Origin: an uncultured Atopobiaceae bacterium
GTDB lineage: Bacteria; Actinomycetota; Coriobacteriia; Coriobacteriales; Atopobiaceae
Assembly: GCA_900770865.1 (NCBI GenBank)
Contig: CAAGLU010000059.1
Coordinates: 1 to 5,109 of the forward strand
Reading direction: 5' to 3'
DNA length: 5,109 bases
The translations under genes and the position numbers were made by a program. Below, in pieces: positions 1 through 5,109 of the stretch. Each line of letters opens with the position of its first letter. Positions within the stretch are counted from its first letter, which is position 1. Under the pieces are notes generated by a model that ran no database searches, was not told the origin of the DNA, and saw nothing but the letters and a program-made list of their open reading frames with translations.

Positions 1-1149
1 ACCTACACCGTTCGAGAGACCGCCGCTCCGGCGGGATACCTCCTGGACAGCGAGGCAAGGCTCTGGTCGGCAACGTTCCAGGTGGAGGAAGACGGGAAGA
101 CCATAGACCTCACGAACCCTGCCGACGCGGTACACGACCAGGTTGTACGCACGGACATCCGCCTTGTGAAGCGGGACGAGAACTCCCAGAAGCCCATGGC
201 CAATGTTGCGTTTCTCATCACCAGCCTTACCACGGGAGAACAGCACGTTGCAGTGACGGATGAGAACGGCATCTTTGACTCCTCCGTCTATGCCCTCGAG
301 CAGCGCACGAACGCTAATGATGCAGCACTTAGCGAGAACGGCGCAGACTCCTCGGAGCCCTTGATAGACTCAACCAAGCTCGACCCCTCAAGCGGCGTGT
401 GGTTTGGGGGTGCCGCGAATGCCAACGGAACGGCTATCGAGGGCCTCGCAGCATTTCCGTATGACCGCTACGAGGTGCAGGAGCTCCGGTGCGATGCCAA
501 CCGCGGGCATGACCTCGTCTCCTTCCAGCTCACCACCGAGTTCCCCCAGTCACGTCACAACGCCGTCCTTGACCTGGGCACCATAGACAACCGCGAGGAG
601 AGCGCGCCTTCCATCCAGACAACGGCAACAGACGAGAAGACCGGCAGGCACGCGGGCGTGGTCCAGGAGAGTACCGGCATCGTGGACGTTGTGGCCTTTG
701 AGGGACTTGCTCCCGGTACAGGCTACGAGCTTCACGGCACACTCATGGACGCCGAGAGCGGCGAGCCGATTCTCGACACAGAAGGAAATCCCGTTGCGGT
801 GACGCAGCAGTTTGTCCCCACAGAGGCAGAAGACACCGTCGCCATGCCGTTCGAGGTTGCAGGCGCTGCTGTCAATGGAAAGAGGGTGGTTGTCTTCGAG
901 ACCCTCTATCGCGATGGGCAGGAGGTTGCATCTCACAAAGATCTGAATGCAGCGAGCCAGACCGTAGACTATCGCGGGGAGGTTCAACCAAGCGGGTCGG
1001 AGTCCAAACAGTCCAACGGCAAAACCCAACGAGAAGCAGGCGGAATTCCCCAAACGGGAGATACAACTGCTCGCGTAGCCATCGGAGCCTGCGCTGCACT
1101 CGGATGCGCCGGAATCATCCTTGCGCTCTGGCGCAGAAGGAAAGGCTGA
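1..1149 (+). CDS. VaFE/SpaA-domain sortase-anchored surface protein, C-terminal part (5' truncated)
   Basis: This is the C-terminal 382 residues of a cell-wall-linked adhesin or pilin-like protein; the frame is open to the window edge, so the signal peptide and N-terminal domains lie outside. Residues 1-49 end a SpaA/CnaB domain: the YTVRE motif with 'APAGY' gives the isopeptide Glu (E6), and N39 fits the acceptor Asn. Residues 50-197 form a second SpaA-like domain with K57 in 'LVKRD', E161 in 'YEVQEL' and N197. It carries a long loop (about 95-145) with the 'NTNAND-like' and 'GVWFGG' motifs typical of VaFE surface proteins. Residues 205-325 are a VaFE domain with 'VVAFEGL', 'VVVFETLY' and a 'QTVDY' end. 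A Ser/Gly/Gln linker then leads to the sorting signal. By family, such proteins are exported by Sec, stabilised by Lys-Asn isopeptide bonds and attached to peptidoglycan by sortase. No sortase gene lies in view. The domain class is secure; the ligand and whether it polymerises are unknown. Confidence 0.93.
   Translation, partial: TYTVRETAAPAGYLLDSEARLWSATFQVEEDGKTIDLTNPADAVHDQVVRTDIRLVKRDENSQKPMANVAFLITSLTTGEQHVAVTDENGIFDSSVYALEQRTNANDAALSENGADSSEPLIDSTKLDPSSGVWFGGAANANGTAIEGLAAFPYDRYEVQELRCDANRGHDLVSFQLTTEFPQSRHNAVLDLGTIDNREESAPSIQTTATDEKTGRHAGVVQESTGIVDVVAFEGLAPGTGYELHGTLMDAESGEPILDTEGNPVAVTQQFVPTEAEDTVAMPFEVAGAAVNGKRVVVFETLYRDGQEVASHKDLNAASQTVDYRGEVQPSGSESKQSNGKTQREAGGIPQTGDTTARVAIGACAALGCAGIILALWRRRKG
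1045..1146 (+). other. Cell-wall sorting signal (IPQTG, membrane helix, basic tail)
   Basis: The protein ends in the tripartite sortase signal. IPQTG is encoded at 1045-1059, a hydrophobic helix (VAIGACAALG... to LALW) at about 1075-1131, and a RRRKG tail at 1132-1146. The first motif residue is Ile rather than the canonical Leu. Cleavage is expected between Thr and Gly. Confidence 0.93.
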
Positions 1150-1193
1150 CGAGAAAGAGCGGCATCCTAGTACGGACGGGTGCGGGCGCGTAG

Positions 1194-1230
1194 AAAAAGC
1201 GCAAAGGGGGCCGGCTATTGCCGGCCCCCT
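1194..1230 (-). terminator. Rho-independent terminator of the M28-like gene
   Basis: A perfect 11-bp stem (1205-1215 with 1220-1230, AGGGGGCCGGC / GCCGGCCCCCT) closes a 4-base loop. On the minus strand it starts 39 nt after the M28-like stop codon and is followed by TT, GCGC, then TTTTT at 1198-1194, a slightly interrupted T tract. On the plus strand the stem is followed by CGGGCTCG with no T tract. The hairpin therefore suits the minus-strand gene best, although it may also hinder read-through from the surface-protein gene, which ends 55 nt upstream. Confidence 0.8.
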
Positions 1231-1269
1231 CGGGCTCGAAAACCTCGTTGGAGAGTGGCGCAAATGCAA

Positions 1270-3822
1270 CTACGAGCGGCGGATCATCTCCGTGACCAGC
1301 TCGGCGACGGAGGCAGCCTGGTCACCGTCAACGTTCTCGGGCGCATCCTGCTCGGTGCGCGAGAGGGCAGGCAGCCCATTGTCGCCCATACCCATGACCG
1401 TAACTGCACGGACGGACGTACGCATGGCGACGGAGGCATCGGTGTCCGCCCAGTCGAACGGCTGGGTCTTGAGGTTCACGTTGAGGTCAGATGCCGTACC
1501 GGTGAGGAGCCTGAGAAGTCTCCTGTCCGCACGGCGGGTGGGCTCGAAGCCCTCGTGCGTCAGGAGCGAGAGGTCGCCAGCGCCCACGCAGTCCAGGTTC
1601 ACGAGGAATGCACCGCGAATGGCAGAGCGGTGCTCGGAGAGGAAGGAGCGCATGCCGGCATGGTCAAGGTTGGAGGCGCCAAGGGCGACAAACCAGATGT
1701 CGTGGCAGACCAGCTCGTCGTCACCCATATGAAGCACGGCGGCACGAAGGTCATCCTCGGTGGGAACGTCAGCAGGCACGTCGACGGGGGGCTCACCGTC
1801 AGCAACGGGCTCGGCGGTCACGTCAGAGAGGGGTGCGGCACTTGCCTGGTCGCCCTCATAGGGAGGCTCCGGCGCCTCGGGAGGAACGTCCTCGACAAGG
1901 CGAAGGCCACTTCTCGTGGTGGCGCCGCCCTTCCAGGGGTCAGAATCAGAGCTCTCGTCCCAGTTCTCGGGATCCTCGCTCAGCCAACTGCCACGATCCT
2001 GACCGCGAGAGCGTCCACCCTTGTCCTTGTTGCGGTTGAACAGGCTAAAGTGATGCTTCTCGGCAGGATGCTCGGGTACCTCCTCCTGCATCCCCAGGTC
2101 ATCTGCGCTAATGACATCAAGGCCGTCCTGCTCGCCACTGGCAACGTTTTGTGCTGGCGCCGCGGCAGTGGTGCCAGGGGTAATCACAGGCACGTCCGCC
2201 TCGGTGGCACCGCCGCGAATGCGCTGGGCGTTTCTGGCGTTCGCGTCGCTCAGCAGGTTCCCCATGCTCCTCCGGGAAGGAGTTGTAGCTGGATGGGCTG
2301 GCGCAAGCTGAGTTGCATCGGAATCGGACGCAAGGGGGTCAGACAGCTCAGAGGGGTCAGGAAGGTCAAAGAGGGCCGCGCGACGTGCCACGTCAGAGAC
2401 CTGGGGCTTGAAGCTCGACTTGCCCCAGTTAGGGTCATCGGGCTTCTCGGGACGCTTGCGCGGGGTCGGGGCCGTTGGACGCGTGGAGCCAAGGTCGTCG
2501 TCAGGCGTGGCGGTAAGACCGGAATCATCCTTCTCACCAACGCCGCGGCTCTCGAAGCGGTCGAACATGCTTGCAAGCTTCTTGCGGTCAAAGAAGTGAG
2601 TCTTCTCGGGCGTGGCGGCGGTTGCGTCGGCGCCTGTAGGAGCGTCGATAGGGGCAGGTGCGGCGGCCGTGGAGTCTGTGCTGTCCGTAGGAGCAGCAAC
2701 AGGCTCGGCGCTCGCATCTGTAGTGCGGGGAGCCGAAGGCATGGGGAGACTCTCAGTGGAGTCCGCAGCGTCAACCTCGGTCTGGACGTCGATGCGGGCG
2801 CTGGCGCGCACGGGGCTGCCGGGGAGTTCACTGGTCTCGTCGGCGTCAATCGAGGACGATCTCATGTCCTTGGAGGAGTCAACATACTCGATTTCGCAGT
2901 CAGCAGGAAGAATGCCCAGGGCGGCAATGACGTCCTTGCCGTGACGGACCCCGACGATCTCCTCGGCCTGCGGCACTGGCGCAGGAGCAGGCGCAGGAGT
3001 CTGCGCGGCTGCAGCTGCCTGCTCGGCCTCGGCCTGGGCACGGGCGGCCTCCTTCTCATGCTGCTCCCTCTCGAGGGCGCGCTGAGAGACAGGCTTCTCG
3101 CCAGACGGGCGGACGTTCTCAAGGATGCCGAGAAGCGCCGCAACAGAGGACTTGTTGTCGTTAGAGCCCAGCGAGCAGGTAGAGAACTTCTGATAGATGC
3201 CATCCGCGCCAAACGCTACAAGCGGAACGGCCAAGAGGATGCCGGCAACCCAGAGAACCGAGCGAAGGGGTGCGGGCAGGAAGGAGAACGCCTGGAGCAA
3301 CGCACAAAGGGCGACCGCAGGAACAAGCCACTTGAGCGCCTTGCGAAGCATGGGTATGTAGCGGGAGAGTGGGCTTCCGTACAGGAAGCTGTCGTGCGGA
3401 GAATCGTAGTGGGCAACAACGACGATTGGCCTGTTGCCCTTGGCGACCAGCTCGCCCGTGGCATGGTGCACGGCTACCACGTTCTGGCTGCGTGCCGCAG
3501 GGCCAAGCTTGGAGAGAAAGTCCCCACCAACTCCAAGGACATCAAGAATGAGCAGGACGCCCGGAACCAGTGCCAGTACGACTCCCAGGACAGAGATGCC
3601 CGTGCCCGAGAGGATGACCCCCACAAACATCAGCACGAGAAGCACGCACCGCACGAAGCGTCCGCTGCCGGGGGCATCGAACTCCTCGACGTTGACGTCG
3701 ACGTCATGCTTCTTCATGAGGTCCGCAATAGTCTGAGCCGCCTGGAGCTCCTCCTGGCTGTTCGCAGGGGAGATGCCAATCTGGTCCTCCAGGTAGTCCA
3801 AATAATCATGTGTCATGGCCAT
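1270..3822 (-). CDS. Multi-pass membrane protein with an interrupted M28 peptidase-like domain, probably catalytically impaired
   Basis: 850 aa. The ATG at 3822 is chosen because GGAGGA lies 8 nt upstream; upstream in-frame codons lack a ribosome site, and a second ATG two codons later is too far from it. Order of parts: a short soluble N-terminus with no signal peptide; two hydrophobic helices (about 55-74, 77-98); M28 motif HxD (H138, D140 in 'VVVAHYDSP'); two more helices (about 163-182, 186-207); M28 motif 'GSNDNKSS' with D222; a charged helix (246-274); a Pro/Ala/Asp/Ser-rich insert to about 690; then the C-terminal half of the M28 fold ('WFVALGASN' 710-718, 'VNLDCVG' with D744, 'SRTEQDAPENVD' 821-832). 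Active M28 enzymes are di-zinc aminopeptidases or carboxypeptidases. Here the usual Glu-Glu pair is S717-N718 and the final metal His aligns with R822, so activity is doubtful. Even helix numbers put all M28 pieces on one membrane face; basic flanks suggest the cytoplasm. The family is well supported; the function is unknown. Confidence 0.88.
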   Translation of the reverse strand: MAMTHDYLDYLEDQIGISPANSQEELQAAQTIADLMKKHDVDVNVEEFDAPGSGRFVRCVLLVLMFVGVILSGTGISVLGVVLALVPGVLLILDVLGVGGDFLSKLGPAARSQNVVAVHHATGELVAKGNRPIVVVAHYDSPHDSFLYGSPLSRYIPMLRKALKWLVPAVALCALLQAFSFLPAPLRSVLWVAGILLAVPLVAFGADGIYQKFSTCSLGSNDNKSSVAALLGILENVRPSGEKPVSQRALEREQHEKEAARAQAEAEQAAAAAQTPAPAPAPVPQAEEIVGVRHGKDVIAALGILPADCEIEYVDSSKDMRSSSIDADETSELPGSPVRASARIDVQTEVDAADSTESLPMPSAPRTTDASAEPVAAPTDSTDSTAAAPAPIDAPTGADATAATPEKTHFFDRKKLASMFDRFESRGVGEKDDSGLTATPDDDLGSTRPTAPTPRKRPEKPDDPNWGKSSFKPQVSDVARRAALFDLPDPSELSDPLASDSDATQLAPAHPATTPSRRSMGNLLSDANARNAQRIRGGATEADVPVITPGTTAAAPAQNVASGEQDGLDVISADDLGMQEEVPEHPAEKHHFSLFNRNKDKGGRSRGQDRGSWLSEDPENWDESSDSDPWKGGATTRSGLRLVEDVPPEAPEPPYEGDQASAAPLSDVTAEPVADGEPPVDVPADVPTEDDLRAAVLHMGDDELVCHDIWFVALGASNLDHAGMRSFLSEHRSAIRGAFLVNLDCVGAGDLSLLTHEGFEPTRRADRRLLRLLTGTASDLNVNLKTQPFDWADTDASVAMRTSVRAVTVMGMGDNGLPALSRTEQDAPENVDGDQAASVAELVTEMIRRS
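1753..3102 (-). other. Disordered low-complexity insert inside the M28-like protein
   Basis: Residues about 241-690 separate the two halves of the M28 fold. The segment opens with a charged Ala/Glu/Gln helix (246-274) and a PAPAPAP stretch, then runs through Ala/Pro/Asp/Ser/Thr-rich sequence typical of intrinsic disorder. Denser islands stand out: 288-316 ('GKDVIAALGILPADCEIEY', probably structured), 406-426 ('EKTHFFDRKKL'), 466-497 (containing 'RRAALFDLPDPSE'), 516-537 and 588-606 ('EKHHFSLFNRNK'). The reading frame is uninterrupted and both M28 halves are in the same frame, so this is a true insertion rather than two fused or frameshifted genes. Confidence 0.75.
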
Positions 3823-3830
3823 GCTGTACG

Positions 3831-3836
3831 TCCTCC
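3831..3836 (-). promoter_or_regulatory. Ribosome binding site fixing the M28-like start
   Basis: GGAGGA on the minus strand lies 8 nt before the ATG at 3822. It decides between this start and the many upstream in-frame options, of which the farthest is a GTG at 3978 that has no such site. Confidence 0.85.
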
Positions 3837-3869
3837 GCTGGTCACGCAGCCGTTTAGGTCGCGAGAATG

Positions 3870-3879
3870 CGCATATGCG
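3870..3879. promoter_or_regulatory. 10-bp palindrome at the predicted start of the M28-like transcript
   Basis: CGCATATGCG is a perfect palindrome just downstream of the candidate -10 box and overlapping the expected transcription start. It could be an operator half-site or a chance palindrome. No second copy was noticed in the window. Confidence 0.3.
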
Positions 3880-3885
3880 GTATTG

Positions 3886-3915
3886 AGTATACGTCTTGAG
3901 GGACGGCGATATCAC
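3886..3915 (-). promoter_or_regulatory. Candidate sigma-70-type promoter of the M28-like gene
   Basis: On the minus strand a -10 box TATACT (3891-3886, 5 of 6 consensus bases) lies 18 nt after a weak -35 box GTGATA (3915-3910, 4 of 6). Transcription would begin near 3879, giving a leader of about 57 nt with the GGAGGA ribosome site near its end. Confidence 0.5.
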
Positions 3916-4084
3916 CCCGGCACCCCCTGGACGGTCGTCTGCACGGCAATTCCCCCACAACGAGACCACATGCGGCACCGTTCATCATGGTGCTCGGGTC
4001 CTGCATATTTCTCCGCGCGCACAACTCGCCGGGTTCCCTCCTTTCGACTATCGTCTAAACGTGATGGCGCACACGCAACGGCAT

Positions 4085-4106
4085 GGGCCACGCGTCTACG
4101 TGGGCC
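4085..4106. repeat. Operator-like inverted repeat upstream of the WYL regulator
   Basis: GGGCCACG at 4085-4092 and CGTGGGCC at 4099-4106 form an inverted repeat with a 6-nt spacer, 7 of 8 positions pairing; the inner CCACG/CGTGG arms are perfect. TGGGCCAC also recurs directly at 4084-4091 and 4101-4108, a 17-bp period. The repeat ends 14 nt before the ribosome site, so it could be an operator for autoregulation or a leader hairpin. If translation began at the ATG at 4064 instead, it would lie inside the coding region. Confidence 0.45.
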
Positions 4107-4120
4107 ACCAAAGCAGAAGC

Positions 4121-4127
4121 GGGAGGA
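4121..4127 (+). promoter_or_regulatory. Ribosome binding site supporting the TTG start of the WYL regulator
   Basis: GGGAGGA is followed after 5 nt by TTG at 4133. The alternative in-frame starts (GTG 4061, ATG 4064, GTG 4100) have no purine-rich site at a suitable distance. Confidence 0.7.
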
Positions 4128-4132
4128 CTGGG

Positions 4133-5109
4133 TTGGACGAACGAGAAGGCTATTCGGCGCTTTCGAAGGATGACGCGCAGGCAACGAGGATTGCCTCGCT
4201 CGCACTTGCCTTCATGAGCTCGGACACCATAAGCGATGACACCATCTGGCACTCGTTCTATCCGGACCTCACCAAGCCAGACTCATATCGCACTGCCTTT
4301 CGGCGGGATAGGGCTGCGCTCGCCGAATGTGGCATCATGGTGAGCCGTGCTGACGGCCCGGAGACGCTCTGGTGCGTAGATAGTGCTTCGTTCGTCGAGA
4401 GCACCGAGCTCTCGGACGAGGACGCCATGGCCCTTGACGTTGCATGTCTCCCGCTTGTCGATGATCCGGACTTTCCCTACGGCGCCGAGCTTCGCATTGC
4501 GCTCTCGAAGATCGATGACGCCTTCGACTATCCCGCATCGGTCTCCCTACCTGCAGAGGAGAGAACGCCCAGCCGACAGCTTGCGACTCTCCAGGAATGC
4601 AGCCTCTCCAGGCTGGTCGCGCAGATAGACTACGTGCGCGCCGATGGAACCACGGTCAAGCGCCGGGTAGCTCCCTATGGCTTCTTTGGCATGCGCGGTC
4701 ATCTCTATATGGTGGCGCCATCTATTGACGAGAGCGGCGCGGTCATCGAGGGCTCAGCACACACGTATCGCATCGACCGTGTTCGACGAGCTTCCAAGGT
4801 TGCGGGGCCGTCCTTCGAGATTCCGGAGGACTTCGACGTTCGTGACTGGCAGAAGTTGCCTTTCCAGATTGGGTCGGTCACATGCGAGGGAGTGTTTGCC
4901 GTGCCGGTGCAGGCGGCACAGGAGTTTTCCAAGATCGCGCTTGGCAAGGGCACGTTCCTCGAGCCTGATGACACCCTTGGCCCCGATGCGGCTGCGGTTA
5001 CGGAACACTCTCCCGCCTCCCTCCTTTGGCGCGTCGAGATAAGCAGCCTGGAGGACGCCGCCTCGTGGGCCATCGCGGAGGACATCACGCCCATCGCGCC
5101 GTCAGAGCT
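4133..5109 (+). CDS. WYL-domain transcriptional regulator (HTH-WYL-WCX), 3' truncated
   Basis: 325 codons are visible and the frame stays open to the window edge. Residues about 14-85 form a winged helix-turn-helix of the DeoR/PafBC type; 'SYRTAFRRDRAALAECGIMV' (51-70) matches the recognition region with its 'F-RD-L-G-I' pattern. Residues about 155-225 are a WYL domain: 'VAPYGFFGMRGHLYMVA' (179-195) stands where the eponymous W-Y-L motif occurs (here H-L-Y), and 'YRIDRV' (212-217) keeps the conserved arginines that contact ligand in this family. Residues about 248-325 fit the WCX extension, ending 'SWAIAEDITPIAPSE', which is normally within a few residues of the C-terminus, so little is missing. 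Such proteins bind DNA and sense a ligand, in known PafBC cases probably single-stranded DNA; the ligand here is unknown. The TTG start rests on the ribosome site; an ATG at 4064 would add 23 basic residues. It is divergent from the M28-like gene, which it may regulate. It could be half of a tandem WYL pair continuing beyond the window. Confidence 0.88.
   Translation, partial: MDEREGYSALSKDDAQATRIASLALAFMSSDTISDDTIWHSFYPDLTKPDSYRTAFRRDRAALAECGIMVSRADGPETLWCVDSASFVESTELSDEDAMALDVACLPLVDDPDFPYGAELRIALSKIDDAFDYPASVSLPAEERTPSRQLATLQECSLSRLVAQIDYVRADGTTVKRRVAPYGFFGMRGHLYMVAPSIDESGAVIEGSAHTYRIDRVRRASKVAGPSFEIPEDFDVRDWQKLPFQIGSVTCEGVFAVPVQAAQEFSKIALGKGTFLEPDDTLGPDAAAVTEHSPASLLWRVEISSLEDAASWAIAEDITPIAPSE

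Larger units (their letters stand above)
3823..4132. other. Divergent intergenic region between the M28-like gene and the WYL regulator
   Basis: The 310 bp separate two start codons that face away from each other. The left part holds the ribosome site and candidate promoter of the M28-like gene plus the CGCATATGCG palindrome. The right part holds an operator-like inverted repeat and the ribosome site of the regulator. No promoter for the regulator stands out: CATATT at 4004-4009 and TCTAAA at 4054-4059 are weak -10 candidates without good -35 partners. No RNA gene or riboswitch structure was recognised. Confidence 0.7.

Noticed and set aside
1205..1230. The hairpin as a dedicated terminator of the surface-protein gene
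   Set aside because: No T tract follows it on the plus strand, while the minus-strand side has TT and then TTTTT.
550..1269. A 239-codon minus-strand open frame opposite the surface-protein gene
   Set aside because: The plus strand carries unmistakable SpaA, VaFE and sorting-signal motifs over the same stretch; the minus-strand translation is Cys/Arg-rich without domains.
2977..3000. Hexamer repeats GCAGGA/GCAGGC encoding a PAPAPAP stretch
   Set aside because: There are only about three imperfect units, in frame, inside an Ala/Pro-rich segment; this is ordinary low-complexity coding sequence rather than a meaningful tandem repeat.
3823..3978. N-terminal extension of the M28-like protein to the GTG at 3978
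   Set aside because: The extra 52 residues look like translated intergenic DNA, would contain the candidate promoter, and lack a ribosome site; the ATG at 3822 has GGAGGA at 8 nt.
3854..3988. A 44-aa minus-strand open frame (starting Met-Met-Asn-Gly) upstream of the M28-like gene
   Set aside because: It has no clear Shine-Dalgarno at a proper distance, no recognisable features, and the best promoter candidate lies inside it.
1180..4173. A plus-strand open frame of 997 codons covering the M28-like gene and both flanks
   Set aside because: It is codon-aligned antisense to a gene with clear M28 motifs and membrane helices, runs through the terminator hairpin, has no ribosome site at its GTG, and translates to an Arg/Gly-rich sequence without recognisable domains. 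Its openness follows from the absence of TTA, CTA and TCA codons in the real gene.
4705..5094. Minus-strand open frames opposite the WYL regulator
   Set aside because: The plus strand encodes the WYL and WCX domains continuously here, so these are shadows of high-GC coding sequence.

Overview
The window comes from a high-GC Gram-positive bacterium, most likely an actinobacterium of the Coriobacteriia (Olsenella/Atopobiaceae-like). The grounds are the high GC content, a VaFE/SpaA-type sortase-anchored surface protein of the kind common in that group, a probable TTG start behind a strong Shine-Dalgarno, and a large alanine/proline-rich membrane protein related to M28 peptidases. The placement is an inference from style and protein family; the window holds no rRNA or other phylogenetic marker.

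Layout, left to right. (1) Positions 1-1149, plus strand: the C-terminal 382 residues of a cell-wall-anchored adhesin or pilin-like protein, 5' truncated by the window. It has the end of one SpaA/CnaB domain, a complete second one, a VaFE domain, and an IPQTG sorting signal. (2) Positions 1150-1269: a short convergent intergenic region with a strong GC-rich hairpin whose T-rich side serves the minus-strand gene. (3) Positions 1270-3822, minus strand: an 850-aa multi-pass membrane protein with an M28 zinc-peptidase fold. The fold is interrupted by two transmembrane hairpins and then by about 450 residues of mostly disordered, low-complexity sequence. Several canonical catalytic and metal-ligand residues appear to be replaced. 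(4) Positions 3823-4132: a 310-bp divergent intergenic region with a candidate promoter for the M28-like gene, a 10-bp palindrome at its predicted transcription start, and an operator-like inverted repeat ahead of the next gene. (5) Positions 4133 to the window end, plus strand: a transcriptional regulator with winged HTH, WYL and WCX domains, cut by the window edge near its natural C-terminus.

Nothing in the sequence proves that the three genes work together. The surface protein and the M28-like gene converge and are separate transcription units. The M28-like gene and the WYL regulator are divergent and share a regulatory region, so control of the membrane protein by the regulator is a reasonable but untested hypothesis. 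The most unusual object is the M28-like protein: it keeps the three ligands of one metal site but appears to have lost the general base and both private ligands of the second, which suggests a non-peptidase, scaffold or sensor role. No mobile element, CRISPR array, tRNA or rRNA was seen.
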